From: Acidobacteriota bacterium
GTDB lineage: Bacteria > Acidobacteriota > Blastocatellia > RBC074
Length of the DNA: 64,000 bases
NCBI GenBank assembly: GCA_016715865.1
Contig: JADJXM010000002.1
Span: forward strand, 248,001-312,000
Reading direction: 5' to 3'
Position 1 is the first letter of the stretch. The number at the start of each line of letters is the position of its first letter. The translations under genes were made by a program, and so were the position numbers. The notes under the pieces are model-generated. The model had not been told where the DNA came from. It saw only the letters and a program-made list of their open reading frames with translations, and searched no databases. Of the stretch, positions 41,088-64,000 are shown in pieces.

Positions 41088-42815
41088 TCAGATTCTTTCA
41101 CCGGCTTCGGCAGGTTCGACGAGGATGGTTTTAAAGGATGAGAGGCGCACCTGTCCCGGAGCGAATCCTTTTGGCTTGCTGACGAACTTTTTCTCACAGT
41201 AATTTACAGCTACTTTTGGTCCGCCTTTGGCCTGGCTGAATTTGGCGGCGAGCTGGGCTGCCTCGGCAATGGCGCGAGCAGGAACCTCTTTCCGCTGCGG
41301 GTTGCGAAGGACGACATGAGATCCCGGGTAGTCTGCAGCGTGAAACCAGATGTCGTAAGACTTTGCAATCCGCATCGTCAGATTGTCGTTATCCCTGTCG
41401 GTTCGGCCAACCAATATCTCGTAACCATCTGTAGATTTATAGCGACGGACACCGCTGATCTTCTCGGTTTTCGACCTTCCTGTTGTCTTTTGGCCGCTTT
41501 TTGTCGTTTCTCTTCGAGGTTCCGGCCTGGATGAACCGGTCAATTTATTGAGCTCTTCGAAACCTGTCACAACCGACAAGCGCGATTGCTCCCGGGTCAG
41601 CGAAGCAAGCTCGGCTTCGACCTGAGGCAATCGAGCCTCAATCACTTCCTGTCCGTGGCGGGATTTTCTGGCCAGGCGGAAGTAGTGCTCGGCAGCGTCC
41701 TTAGGCGTCGGTTTGCCGCCTGATGGGATCTGGATCGAGGGCTGAGCGGCATCGTAAAAGTCGATAACCGAAAAACTGTCACCAGTTTTCTCAGCCTGGT
41801 GAAGGTTGGCGAGCAGCAGTTCACCGTAACGTTGATGAGTTTCAGCCGACGAAAAACCCGCAAGTTCGCGGCGCAAATTTGCAAGCAGGGTCTTCTGCTT
41901 TTTGATTTTCGCGGTGACCTGCGAAACTGCTTTCTGACGAATATTAAGAAAACGCCGTCTTTCATCGAGCAGCGTGACATACCTGTCGACAGCTTCATTG
42001 ACGGTCGAAAATGTTTGAACGTTCATTCCCGCCAGGCTCTCAAGCTGGATCATCGACGGAACCAGAATCAATTCATCGATACCGGGTTCTCTTTGAATTC
42101 GCTCGATATCGGGCGAGCTGTAAAGGCAAGGCGCGGGCGGATGTTCGAAGATCGCCGACAGCAAATCCACAAGGGCCCTGTGAGGTGAACCGTGCTCAGC
42201 GCGTGCCGCCAGTTCGCGACCATAGACCGCTGAGAATCCGATCAGACGCCCCTGTGCGGCTGCGGAGATGTCTCTCCCGGCCGCTATGATTTCTCCATCG
42301 AGTTGTTCAGCCGAACAGTGAAAAGGGTCGAGTTTGTCGGCTGGCGGCGCGGGATCGGTGTAGGTCAGCTGGGCCCCTTCGCGTTCTCTGAGTGACGCGA
42401 TGATTTGCGATCCCTCAATCAACAGGCAATTTGCGCCACGTCCCGTCAGCGCGACGACAAGGTTTCGGCGCGTCACTGGTTCATCACCGGTTTCCAGCTC
42501 AAATTCAAAATGGACTACGCGATCGTAGCCGATCTTTTCGAGTTTGATCAGTCGAGTGTCCGCCAGGTATTTTCTGAGCAGCGAGACGAACGATGTATCA
42601 CTTCTCGCTTCGTCGTTCATTTGCCGGTGTGATCGGGCGGTAAGGTGGAGTGTCAGCCTGGCGGGATCGGTCGAAATATGCAAAAGGCGACCATCACGCT
42701 GATGAAAATCGATCAGCAGATCGGTCGCCCCGATTTGAAATACTCTGCCAGTCCTGTGTCCGACCAGGAGCGATTCCAGTTCGGTTGCCACGCCTTGAAG
42801 CAGAAAATTGTCCAT
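41088..42815 (-). CDS. rqcH: RqcH/NFACT ribosome quality control factor
   Basis: 575 residues. NFACT-N domain (about 1-200) with the D98-R99 pair (GYDRVV) that matches the DR residues needed for alanine-tail synthesis in RqcH, HhH-like part, a long coiled coil (about 270-420), and a C-terminal NFACT-R/DUF814 domain (about 450-560) with DIWFHAADYPGSHVVLR. By homology it binds split 50S subunits carrying stalled peptidyl-tRNA and adds C-terminal alanine tails. The older label is fibronectin-binding protein. No signal peptide, consistent with a cytoplasmic role. Confidence 0.92.
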   Translation of the reverse strand: MDNFLLQGVATELESLLVGHRTGRVFQIGATDLLIDFHQRDGRLLHISTDPARLTLHLTARSHRQMNDEARSDTSFVSLLRKYLADTRLIKLEKIGYDRVVHFEFELETGDEPVTRRNLVVALTGRGANCLLIEGSQIIASLREREGAQLTYTDPAPPADKLDPFHCSAEQLDGEIIAAGRDISAAAQGRLIGFSAVYGRELAARAEHGSPHRALVDLLSAIFEHPPAPCLYSSPDIERIQREPGIDELILVPSMIQLESLAGMNVQTFSTVNEAVDRYVTLLDERRRFLNIRQKAVSQVTAKIKKQKTLLANLRRELAGFSSAETHQRYGELLLANLHQAEKTGDSFSVIDFYDAAQPSIQIPSGGKPTPKDAAEHYFRLARKSRHGQEVIEARLPQVEAELASLTREQSRLSVVTGFEELNKLTGSSRPEPRRETTKSGQKTTGRSKTEKISGVRRYKSTDGYEILVGRTDRDNDNLTMRIAKSYDIWFHAADYPGSHVVLRNPQRKEVPARAIAEAAQLAAKFSQAKGGPKVAVNYCEKKFVSKPKGFAPGQVRLSSFKTILVEPAEAGERI

Positions 42816-42843
42816 GCACGCACGCGGGAAAGGGCGGCCGCTT

Positions 42844-44296
<1,453 letters not shown>

Positions 44297-44483
44297 ATTC
44301 AATCCCGTTCAGATCAGCAGTGAGGCGCAAAACACTCGACCCGAGGAAAGTTACTTCATGTTTTAGTGTAGGATTAATCCTGCATGCTCTTGTAACGTTT
44401 AGCTTTCGAGGGGATAGTAGCAGAAGGCCATGAGACAGGTCAATAGTTTTATTTGCGCTTCATTAGTTACATGAAAAGAGAAA

Positions 44484-44520
44484 ACCGGCCGCTCTATGGT
44501 TCAGGCATACAGCGACCGGT
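44484..44520 (-). terminator. Terminator after the giant secreted protein gene
   Basis: On the minus strand, stem ACCGGTCGCT/AGCGGCCGGT (one G-U pair) with a 17-nt loop, followed by TTTTCTCTTTT. It is about 20 nt after the stop codon. Confidence 0.75.
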
Positions 44521-44540
44521 ATTTTATGGCTGATTTATGA

Positions 44541-50663
<6,123 letters not shown>

Positions 50664-50751
50664 AGTACCCCCTTTTCGCCGCCCGCCTTGCCAATGATAA
50701 TAATTACATCCTCTCGGGGATTCAGGCACCATGAATCTTTATCATTCACAA

Positions 50752-50767
50752 AGCAATTCATATGCCA
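50752..50767 (-). promoter_or_regulatory. Sigma-54-type promoter of the giant secreted protein
   Basis: The minus strand reads TGGCATATGAATTGCT, which fits TGGCAYR-N4-TTGCW at every conserved position. It lies about 89 nt before the ATG at 50663. The rest of the divergent spacer to 50942 holds no other clear site. Confidence 0.7.
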
Positions 50768-50942
50768 GTTCAGGCTCCCGTGGTCTGGTTGTAACTTGTT
50801 GAAAATCAACACTATTTGACGTATCTTCTGATGTCGTTTCTGGACTCGACCATGCGAAGTGGAATTTCAACTAAGGTTGCGAATCTTTTCGCAATCTAGT
50901 TTATGAAGCGGGACGGGCAGGTCATCTGTCAGGGAAATCGAT

Positions 50943-51584
50943 ATGAGCGAAATCGAAGATCGGATCAGGAAAATCGGCGTAATTCCCGTCGTCAGCATAC
51001 CGAAAGAGGAGCATGCTTTGCCGCTGGCCGAGGCTCTGATCGAGGGTGGACTGCCATGCGCTGAGATCACCTTTCGGACGGACGCAGCGGCGGGTTCGAT
51101 AAAGGCCATGCGAAAACGATTTCCTGAAATGCTGATCGGCGCCGGTACGATACTGACGATCGATCAGGCTGGATCGGCGATTGACGCCGGGGCCGATTTT
51201 CTCGTATCTCCGGGCTCCAATCCTGCAGTCATCGATTATTGCCTTGAAAACAAGATTTCGATTATTCCAGGTGTCTGCACTCCGACCGAAATCGAGATGA
51301 CGATGAGCAGGGGGCTGAGCCTGCTCAAATTCTTTCCGGCCGAGGCGATGGGCGGCGTTAAATTTCTTAAAGCCATTTGTGCTCCGTATAAGATGATTAA
51401 ATTTATTCCGACCGGTGGGATCGACTTGACCAATCTGGCCGATTACCTTGCTATTCCGCAGGTAGTGGCTTGTGGTGGAAGCTGGATGGTCAAACCGGAA
51501 TTGATGACAGCAGGGCAATTCGACCGGATCGAATCGCTTGCGCGCGAGGCCGCTCATGCGATACGCAACGCACGTCTTAACTAA
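50943..51584 (+). CDS. eda: 2-keto-3-deoxy-6-phosphogluconate / 4-hydroxy-2-oxoglutarate aldolase
   Basis: 213 residues, a complete class I aldolase TIM barrel: catalytic Glu in CAEITFRT, GAGTILTIDQA, PGSNPAVIDYC, Schiff-base lysine in LSLLKFFPAEAMGG and phosphate-binding FIPTGGID. It splits KDPG to pyruvate and glyceraldehyde 3-phosphate in the Entner-Doudoroff route or in uronate breakdown. The KDG kinase gene follows, so the pair would convert 2-keto-3-deoxygluconate to triose. A repeat element begins directly after its stop codon. Confidence 0.94.
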   Translation: MSEIEDRIRKIGVIPVVSIPKEEHALPLAEALIEGGLPCAEITFRTDAAAGSIKAMRKRFPEMLIGAGTILTIDQAGSAIDAGADFLVSPGSNPAVIDYCLENKISIIPGVCTPTEIEMTMSRGLSLLKFFPAEAMGGVKFLKAICAPYKMIKFIPTGGIDLTNLADYLAIPQVVACGGSWMVKPELMTAGQFDRIESLAREAAHAIRNARLN

Positions 51585-51832
51585 TTACACTGTAAACTAA
51601 ATTATCTGGCATTTAAGTCTGGAAGAAATTAATCGCAAAGCCGCAAAGGGGCAAAGATATACAGGGAAGATCAGTGTTCGAATTATATCCAGTGGGCGAT
51701 AATCCGTATATTCATATCCCTAAATATCTTTGCCTCTTTGCAGCCTTTGCGATTAATTCTTTGCCCCTTTGCGGTCTTTGCGATTAATTTCTTCCGAAGT
51801 TAAATGCCCGAAAATTTAGTTTGCAGAGTACT
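51585..51832. mobile_element. AGTACT-ended hairpin element, copy 2
   Basis: 248 bp homologous over its whole length to copy 1 at 14.2 kb: same terminal segments (left end degraded, right end ...TTTGCAGAGTACT), same CGCAAAG inverted arms and same core. An extra tandem stretch (about 51755-51791) is present on the right arm. It starts right after the aldolase stop and ends 2-11 nt before the KDG kinase start candidates. Confidence 0.7.
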
Positions 51833-51842
51833 AATGTACATT

Positions 51843-52934
51843 ATGGAAATAAAACCAAAAGCCGATTGCAAATGGGATCTTGTTGCGCTGGGCGAAGTGA
51901 TGCTGCGGCTTGATCCGGGCGAGGGGCGTATTCATACCACACGCGGATTTCAGGTCTGGGAAGGCGGCGGTGAGTACAACGTGGCGCGCGGTCTCAAGCG
52001 ATGTTTCGGGCTGGATACCGCCATCGTCACCGCGCTTGCTGATAATCCCGTCGGCCGTCTCGTCCAGGATCTTATCTTTCAGGGAGGTGTCGATCAGTCG
52101 CACCTGCGCTGGGTCAGGTATGATGGAGTCGGCCGCGAGGTGCGAAATGGGCTGAATTTCACGGAGCGCGGATTCGGTGTGCGAGCCGCACTTGGCTGTT
52201 CTGATCGCGGTCATACTGCCGTTTCACAACTCAAGCCGGGTGATGTCGACTGGGAGCGCATCTTCGGCAACGAGGGGGCGCGCTGGTTCCATTGCGGCGG
52301 AATCTTCTGCGCGCTTTCCGAAACGACGCCCCTAGTCGCCATCGAGGCCATGGAGGCGGCCAGAAAGCACGGTACGATCATTTCATATGATCTCAACTAC
52401 CGGCCATCTCTCTGGCAGTCGATTGGTGGAATGGCCCGCGCCCGCGAGGTCAATCGTCGCCTGGCTCTGCTGATCGATTGTATCCTTGGAAATGAAGAGG
52501 ACTTCACGGCCGCACTCGGCTTCGAGGTTGAAGGCGTCGATGAGGACCTTTCAAAACTCGATGTCACTCACTTCGAAAGAATGATCCGTGCAGTGGTCGG
52601 TGAGTTCCCGAATTTCAAAGTCGTCGCCACAACCCTGAGGAATGCAAAAACGGCGACGCTCAATGACTGGGGCGCTGTCTCCTATTGCGATGGGGCATTT
52701 TACCAGGCGCCGGTCAGAGAGAATCTGGAGATACTCGATCGCGTCGGCGGCGGGGACTCTTTCGCTTCAGGGTTGATTTATGGATTTCTGACAGGGCAGG
52801 GGCCGCAACGCGCAGTCGAATACGGCGCGGCTCACGGAGCTCTGGCCATGACAACTCCCGGCGACACGTCGATGGCTTCGCTGGTTGAAGTCGAGCGTGT
52901 CATGAAGGGTGGTGGCGCCCGCGTCGCGAGATAA
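51843..52934 (+). CDS. kdgK: 2-keto-3-deoxygluconate kinase (PfkB family)
   Basis: 363 residues from ATG 51843 (ATG 51834 also possible; the earlier in-frame ATG 51804 is inside the repeat element). PfkB fold: GGGEYNVARGL near the N-terminus, NLNYRPSLW-like middle (DLNYRPSLW), and the C-terminal anion hole/catalytic base DRVGGGDSFASGL. It phosphorylates 2-keto-3-deoxygluconate with ATP to KDPG, the substrate of the aldolase just upstream. The two genes form a pectin/uronate or semi-phosphorylative Entner-Doudoroff module. Sugar specificity is inferred from this pairing. A REP-like palindrome follows. Confidence 0.9.
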   Translation: MEIKPKADCKWDLVALGEVMLRLDPGEGRIHTTRGFQVWEGGGEYNVARGLKRCFGLDTAIVTALADNPVGRLVQDLIFQGGVDQSHLRWVRYDGVGREVRNGLNFTERGFGVRAALGCSDRGHTAVSQLKPGDVDWERIFGNEGARWFHCGGIFCALSETTPLVAIEAMEAARKHGTIISYDLNYRPSLWQSIGGMARAREVNRRLALLIDCILGNEEDFTAALGFEVEGVDEDLSKLDVTHFERMIRAVVGEFPNFKVVATTLRNAKTATLNDWGAVSYCDGAFYQAPVRENLEILDRVGGGDSFASGLIYGFLTGQGPQRAVEYGAAHGALAMTTPGDTSMASLVEVERVMKGGGARVAR

Positions 52935-53018
<84 letters not shown>

Positions 53019-53020
53019 AA

Positions 53021-53899
53021 CTATACCTCCGCCAGCACTTTTTCGAGAAACTCGCGATTGGCGCGTGCATTGATCGTTGTCTCTTCAGGCGTCTGCCCTA
53101 TTTTGCAGCATTCGACCATGACCGGGCCGTTGAATCCACCTTCCTTCAGTCTTCTGAAGACGGCCGGGAAGTCGACTTTACCCGCTCCGAACTGGATCAT
53201 GACATCGCCCTTGATCTCTCCGCAGTCCTTGGCGCAGAAACCCGTTATGTGCTTTGCAATCGGACCGATCTCTGCGACCGGATCTTTGCCGGTATAATGA
53301 ATGATGTTGCCGGCATCGTACCAGATCGAGAAATTGCGGTGATTGACCTCTTTGATGACGTTGAGGATCTCATCTGAAGACCCGCTGATGCCGCCGTGCG
53401 GTTTCATTACGAGTTTGATGCCTCGCTCCTGAGCGTATCCGGACGCAGCGTTCATGACTTTGTAGTAATGAGCGAACTCCTCGGACTTGTCGGCGCCGAA
53501 TGACATGATGTATTTGAGCGAGAGAAAGTGCGCGTTGTCGATCTGTTTGCGAACGTCGCGGATCGAATCTTCGAGCGGGACATTGTGACGTGACCTGAGC
53601 GCTCCCATATTTGCCTTCAATCCGCTCACTGCAATTCGGGTTTTAAGGCTTTCAAGGTACTCAGCCGAGGCGTCCGCTCCGATGAATGGTTCTTCTCTGG
53701 TGCGGCTGAGCAGGCCGGTGGTCTTATATCCCGCGGCTTTGATCTCTTTCAATGTCTGATCAAACGTCCATTTAGTCCATGGCCGGTTGAAGCATCCAAC
53801 CTCCCATTTGACTCCCCTGGCCTCGGCTTCGATTGATCCGGCAACAGCCATAGCAGCGCCTGCGATCATGGCTCGATTGATGAATTCTCTTCTTTTCAT
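53021..53899 (-). CDS. Tat-exported sugar phosphate isomerase/epimerase-like TIM-barrel protein
   Basis: 292 residues. The N-terminus has a twin-arginine motif (KRREFINR) and a hydrophobic core with a cleavage region near GSIEAEA, so export in folded form is likely. The body is an AP-endonuclease-2/xylose isomerase-like TIM barrel (PF01261) with metal-binding candidates in VMKPHGG, NFSIWYDAGN and MIQFGAGKVDF. Such exported proteins are often annotated as sugar phosphate isomerases, but substrates are mostly unknown. It lies next to the sugar acid genes, though on the opposite strand. Confidence 0.85.
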   Translation of the reverse strand: MKRREFINRAMIAGAAMAVAGSIEAEARGVKWEVGCFNRPWTKWTFDQTLKEIKAAGYKTTGLLSRTREEPFIGADASAEYLESLKTRIAVSGLKANMGALRSRHNVPLEDSIRDVRKQIDNAHFLSLKYIMSFGADKSEEFAHYYKVMNAASGYAQERGIKLVMKPHGGISGSSDEILNVIKEVNHRNFSIWYDAGNIIHYTGKDPVAEIGPIAKHITGFCAKDCGEIKGDVMIQFGAGKVDFPAVFRRLKEGGFNGPVMVECCKIGQTPEETTINARANREFLEKVLAEV

Positions 53900-53919
53900 A
53901 TGCTCCAGATTTTTGAAAC

Positions 53920-53995
53920 GTAATTGCTCAGCCCATGCGACACGGAACCACGAGCGTTAGCGAGTGGTTCCGTGTCGCATGGGCTGAGCAATTAC
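53920..53995. repeat. Perfect 32-bp inverted repeat
   Basis: Arms 53920-53951 and 53964-53995 are exact reverse complements (GTAATTGCTCAGCCCATGCG...), with a 12-nt loop GAGCGTTAGCGA. It lies between aqpZ and the downstream TIM-barrel gene on the minus strand, close to the latter's start. Its T-tract is weak, so an RNA stability element or small mobile repeat is as likely as a terminator. Confidence 0.8.
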
Positions 53996-54012
53996 TTTAA
54001 AACAACAAATGT

Positions 54013-54702
54013 TCATGACTCATCGCTGCCGATGAATTTATAGATATAGGCTCCTATCACGGCCCCGACGATCGGCGCCAGCCAGAAGAGCCATAACTGA
54101 GCCACTGCCCAGTTGCGAACGAAGATGGCTACTCCGGTGCTCCTTGCGGGATTTACCGACGTGTTTGTGACAGGGATGCTGATCAGATGTATCAACGTCA
54201 GACAGAGGCCGATAGCAATCGGGGCGAAGCCCTGCGGAGCCCGTTTATCGGTTGATCCCAGGATAACCAGGAGAAACATCATCGTCATGACGATCTCACA
54301 TACCAGCGCCGCGAGCAACGAGTAACCTCCCGGAGAATGGACTCCGTAACCATTTGATGCAAACCCGGCAGAGACGTCGAATCCAGCCTTGCCGCTGGCA
54401 ATCAGAAAGAGCACGCCACCAGCCGCGATTCCACCCAGTACCTGTGCGACGATATACGGAGCAAGTTTGTTGGCGGGAAAACGACCGCCGGCCCATAAAC
54501 CGATCGAGACGGCCGGGTTGAGATGGCAACCGGAAATGTGGCCGATAGCATAAGCCATCGTCAAAACTGTCAGACCGAAGGCCAGTGAGACTCCCAACAG
54601 TCCTATCCCCAGCCCGGGAAATGCAGCGGCAAGAACCGCGCTGCCGCAACCGCCGAGAACCAGCCAAAACGTTCCGAAAAACTCCGCGCCATATTGCTTC
54701 AT
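54013..54702 (-). CDS. aqpZ: Aquaporin Z-type water channel
   Basis: 229 residues with six membrane helices and both half-helix NPA motifs (HLNPAVSIG and SVNPARSTG). The selectivity-filter His of helix 5 (TLIHLISIP) and the Arg after the second NPA are those of water-selective AqpZ rather than glycerol channels. It sits in the inner membrane. No linked osmotic gene is seen; it appears to be a single gene. The 230-bp spacer upstream (54703-54933) shows no clear promoter, and a short plus-strand frame there is probably not a gene. Confidence 0.95.
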   Translation of the reverse strand: MKQYGAEFFGTFWLVLGGCGSAVLAAAFPGLGIGLLGVSLAFGLTVLTMAYAIGHISGCHLNPAVSIGLWAGGRFPANKLAPYIVAQVLGGIAAGGVLFLIASGKAGFDVSAGFASNGYGVHSPGGYSLLAALVCEIVMTMMFLLVILGSTDKRAPQGFAPIAIGLCLTLIHLISIPVTNTSVNPARSTGVAIFVRNWAVAQLWLFWLAPIVGAVIGAYIYKFIGSDES

Positions 54703-54933
54703 TTGTCTTACCTTTCTTGCTCTACAGCAATTGATTTACTACAAATGAATATTTACATAAAGCGGGTGCACTTCGCGCATGTCAGGGTGCGAAGCTCGGG
54801 CCAGCTCGATGCTCAACTACTCGCATTCAGTCAGGTTCAGCTTAATAATTCTCAGTTGTCTATTACTTATGCGGGAATATTGCCTCAGGATGAACTAAAT
54901 CACAATGCTCAGGTCAGGCCCATGGATCGTATT

Positions 54934-55296
54934 TTATTCCTCCTCTTCAATCAAAGGCAGTAATTTTTTGGGTGCGATTAGTTTCCAGGCTTGCCGGATA
55001 TGCGATTCGAGCTCATGATCGCTCACTTTATCGAGGTTAATACCGACCCATCCACGCACGCCGACATAAGGCGGGTTGTAGAATTTATCGGGCGCCGCCT
55101 CGATCAATATCTTCTGAATCCCTGTCGGAGCGGGCACCAGAACCGCGACGTGGCCATCGTTGTGGTGATTGTTTGAAAACATGGTGTATACCTTCTTGCG
55201 GACAAAGAAGGTCGGTTCACCGTGAGAGAGTTTTTCGCTCGACTCGGGCAGTCTCTCGCAAATCCGTCTGACACGCTTCAATTGTTTTTCGCTCAT
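54934..55296 (-). CDS. YjbR/MmcQ-family protein
   Basis: 120 residues from ATG 55296; the open frame starts 81 nt earlier without support. The compact alpha/beta fold matches the MmcQ/YjbR (CyaY-like) family: ERLPESSEKLSHGEPTFFVRKKVYTMF, PPYVGVRGWVGINL and a C-terminal helix with WKLIAPKKLL. The family binds DNA-like or unknown ligands and has no firm role. It follows the rpoBC operon on the same strand beyond a strong terminator, so it is transcribed separately. Confidence 0.85.
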   Translation of the reverse strand: MSEKQLKRVRRICERLPESSEKLSHGEPTFFVRKKVYTMFSNNHHNDGHVAVLVPAPTGIQKILIEAAPDKFYNPPYVGVRGWVGINLDKVSDHELESHIRQAWKLIAPKKLLPLIEEEE

Positions 55297-55379
55297 AGTG
55301 GGACCTAAGATTTTCAACGCCAAGAGAACCGGGTTGAGAAGATGTTCAGCTATTTGGGGGAATACTGATTGAAACAAAA

Positions 55380-55410
55380 AATCCGCGGAGACTCCAGGTC
55401 TCCGCGGATT
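55380..55410 (-). terminator. rpoBC operon terminator
   Basis: Perfect 13-bp stem AATCCGCGGAGAC/GTCTCCGCGGATT with a 5-nt loop, followed on the minus strand by TTTTTGTTTC. It lies 25 nt after the rpoC stop codon. Confidence 0.92.
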
Positions 55411-55435
55411 TCAAAGTTACAGCATGAGAGAGGAA

Positions 55436-59764
<4,329 letters not shown>

Positions 59765-59787
59765 TCCTCCTGCTAAGGGCAGTAGAA

Positions 59788-59886
59788 GACAGTTGAAAGT
59801 TAAAAGTTGAAAGTTGAAAGTCAGAAACTTGCGACCGGCAGACGTTGCTGACTTTCAACTTTTAACTTTCAACTTTCAACTTTCAA
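59788..59886. repeat. Heptad-armed inverted repeat H between rpoB and rpoC
   Basis: AGTTGAA/AGTTAAA 7-nt units (59788-59824) face the complementary CTTTCAA/CTTTTAA units (59848-59886) with a 23-nt loop, giving a stem of more than 30 bp. It starts 4 nt after the rpoB stop and ends about 15 nt before the rpoC ribosome site. Confidence 0.82.
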
Positions 59887-59890
59887 TTTC

Positions 59891-64000
<4,110 letters not shown>

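Noticed and set aside
54694..54963. 89-codon plus-strand frame between aqpZ and the YjbR gene
   Set aside because: No ribosome site, overlaps both neighbours and low-complexity composition; probably chance.

Overview
The window looks like a chromosomal segment of an Acidobacteriota bacterium, most likely class Blastocatellia. This is inferred from gene content, not from a marker search. Pointers are a very large secreted mosaic of BACON, LamG, TIG and cohesin modules ending in the Solibacter-type TIGR03437 domain, an NHL-repeat protein with a Pro-Thr linker, two tandem Ser/Thr kinases with C-terminal TPR-like tails, an NtrC-type regulator with a QAFTGA loop, and intergenic DNA full of dispersed hairpin repeats. 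Base composition is moderately GC-rich by eye. No phage, CRISPR array, plasmid gene or transposase was found.

Layout. 0-5 kb: a small membrane protein, then a histidine kinase/NtrC-family regulator operon (minus strand) divergent from a PRC-barrel membrane protein. The divergent spacer holds two opposed sigma-54-type promoters and TGTCA/TGACA half-sites. 5-11 kb: M20 amidohydrolase, exported helical protein, hemL, zinc-ribbon coiled-coil protein, rlmB, lipoprotein. 11-19 kb: NHL protein, class A beta-lactamase-like hydrolase, two Ser/Thr kinases (the second lacks the usual beta-3 lysine), and a small exported protein with a consensus sigma-54 promoter. 19-30 kb: HNH protein, tRNA-Val(GAC), then the translation cluster thrS-infC-rpmI-rplT-pheS-orf-pheT-coiled coil-zapA-M28 peptidase. 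30-44 kb: rhodanese, esterase, triple Cys-rich metal-binding protein, acyl-CoA synthetase, S9 peptidase, class I fumarase, two polytopic membrane proteins, rqcH and a zinc-ribbon/RDD protein. 44.5-50.7 kb: the 2040-residue secreted mosaic, again behind a sigma-54-type promoter. 51-55 kb: KDPG aldolase and KDG kinase, a Tat-exported TIM-barrel protein, aqpZ and a YjbR protein. 55.4-64 kb: rpoC and rpoB (minus strand; rpoB runs off the right end).

The most unusual layer is intergenic. At least eight spacers carry inverted arrays of degenerate 7-nt units (GTTTCCA, AGAAAGT, GATGAAT, AGTTGAA types) that begin at or inside a stop codon and can form long hairpins. One of them (9.0-9.6 kb) contains a nested 351-bp element with near-perfect 107-bp terminal inverted repeats and a 7-bp direct repeat. 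Two copies of another 250-bp element with AGTACT-ended inverted repeats follow the stop codons of the beta-lactamase-like gene and the KDPG aldolase gene. Two copies of a REP-like palindrome are present, one lying inside the 5' part of a reading frame. The sigma-54-type promoters tie the two-component system to at least three surface, membrane or exported products and suggest a local regulon; this is inference from sequence only.
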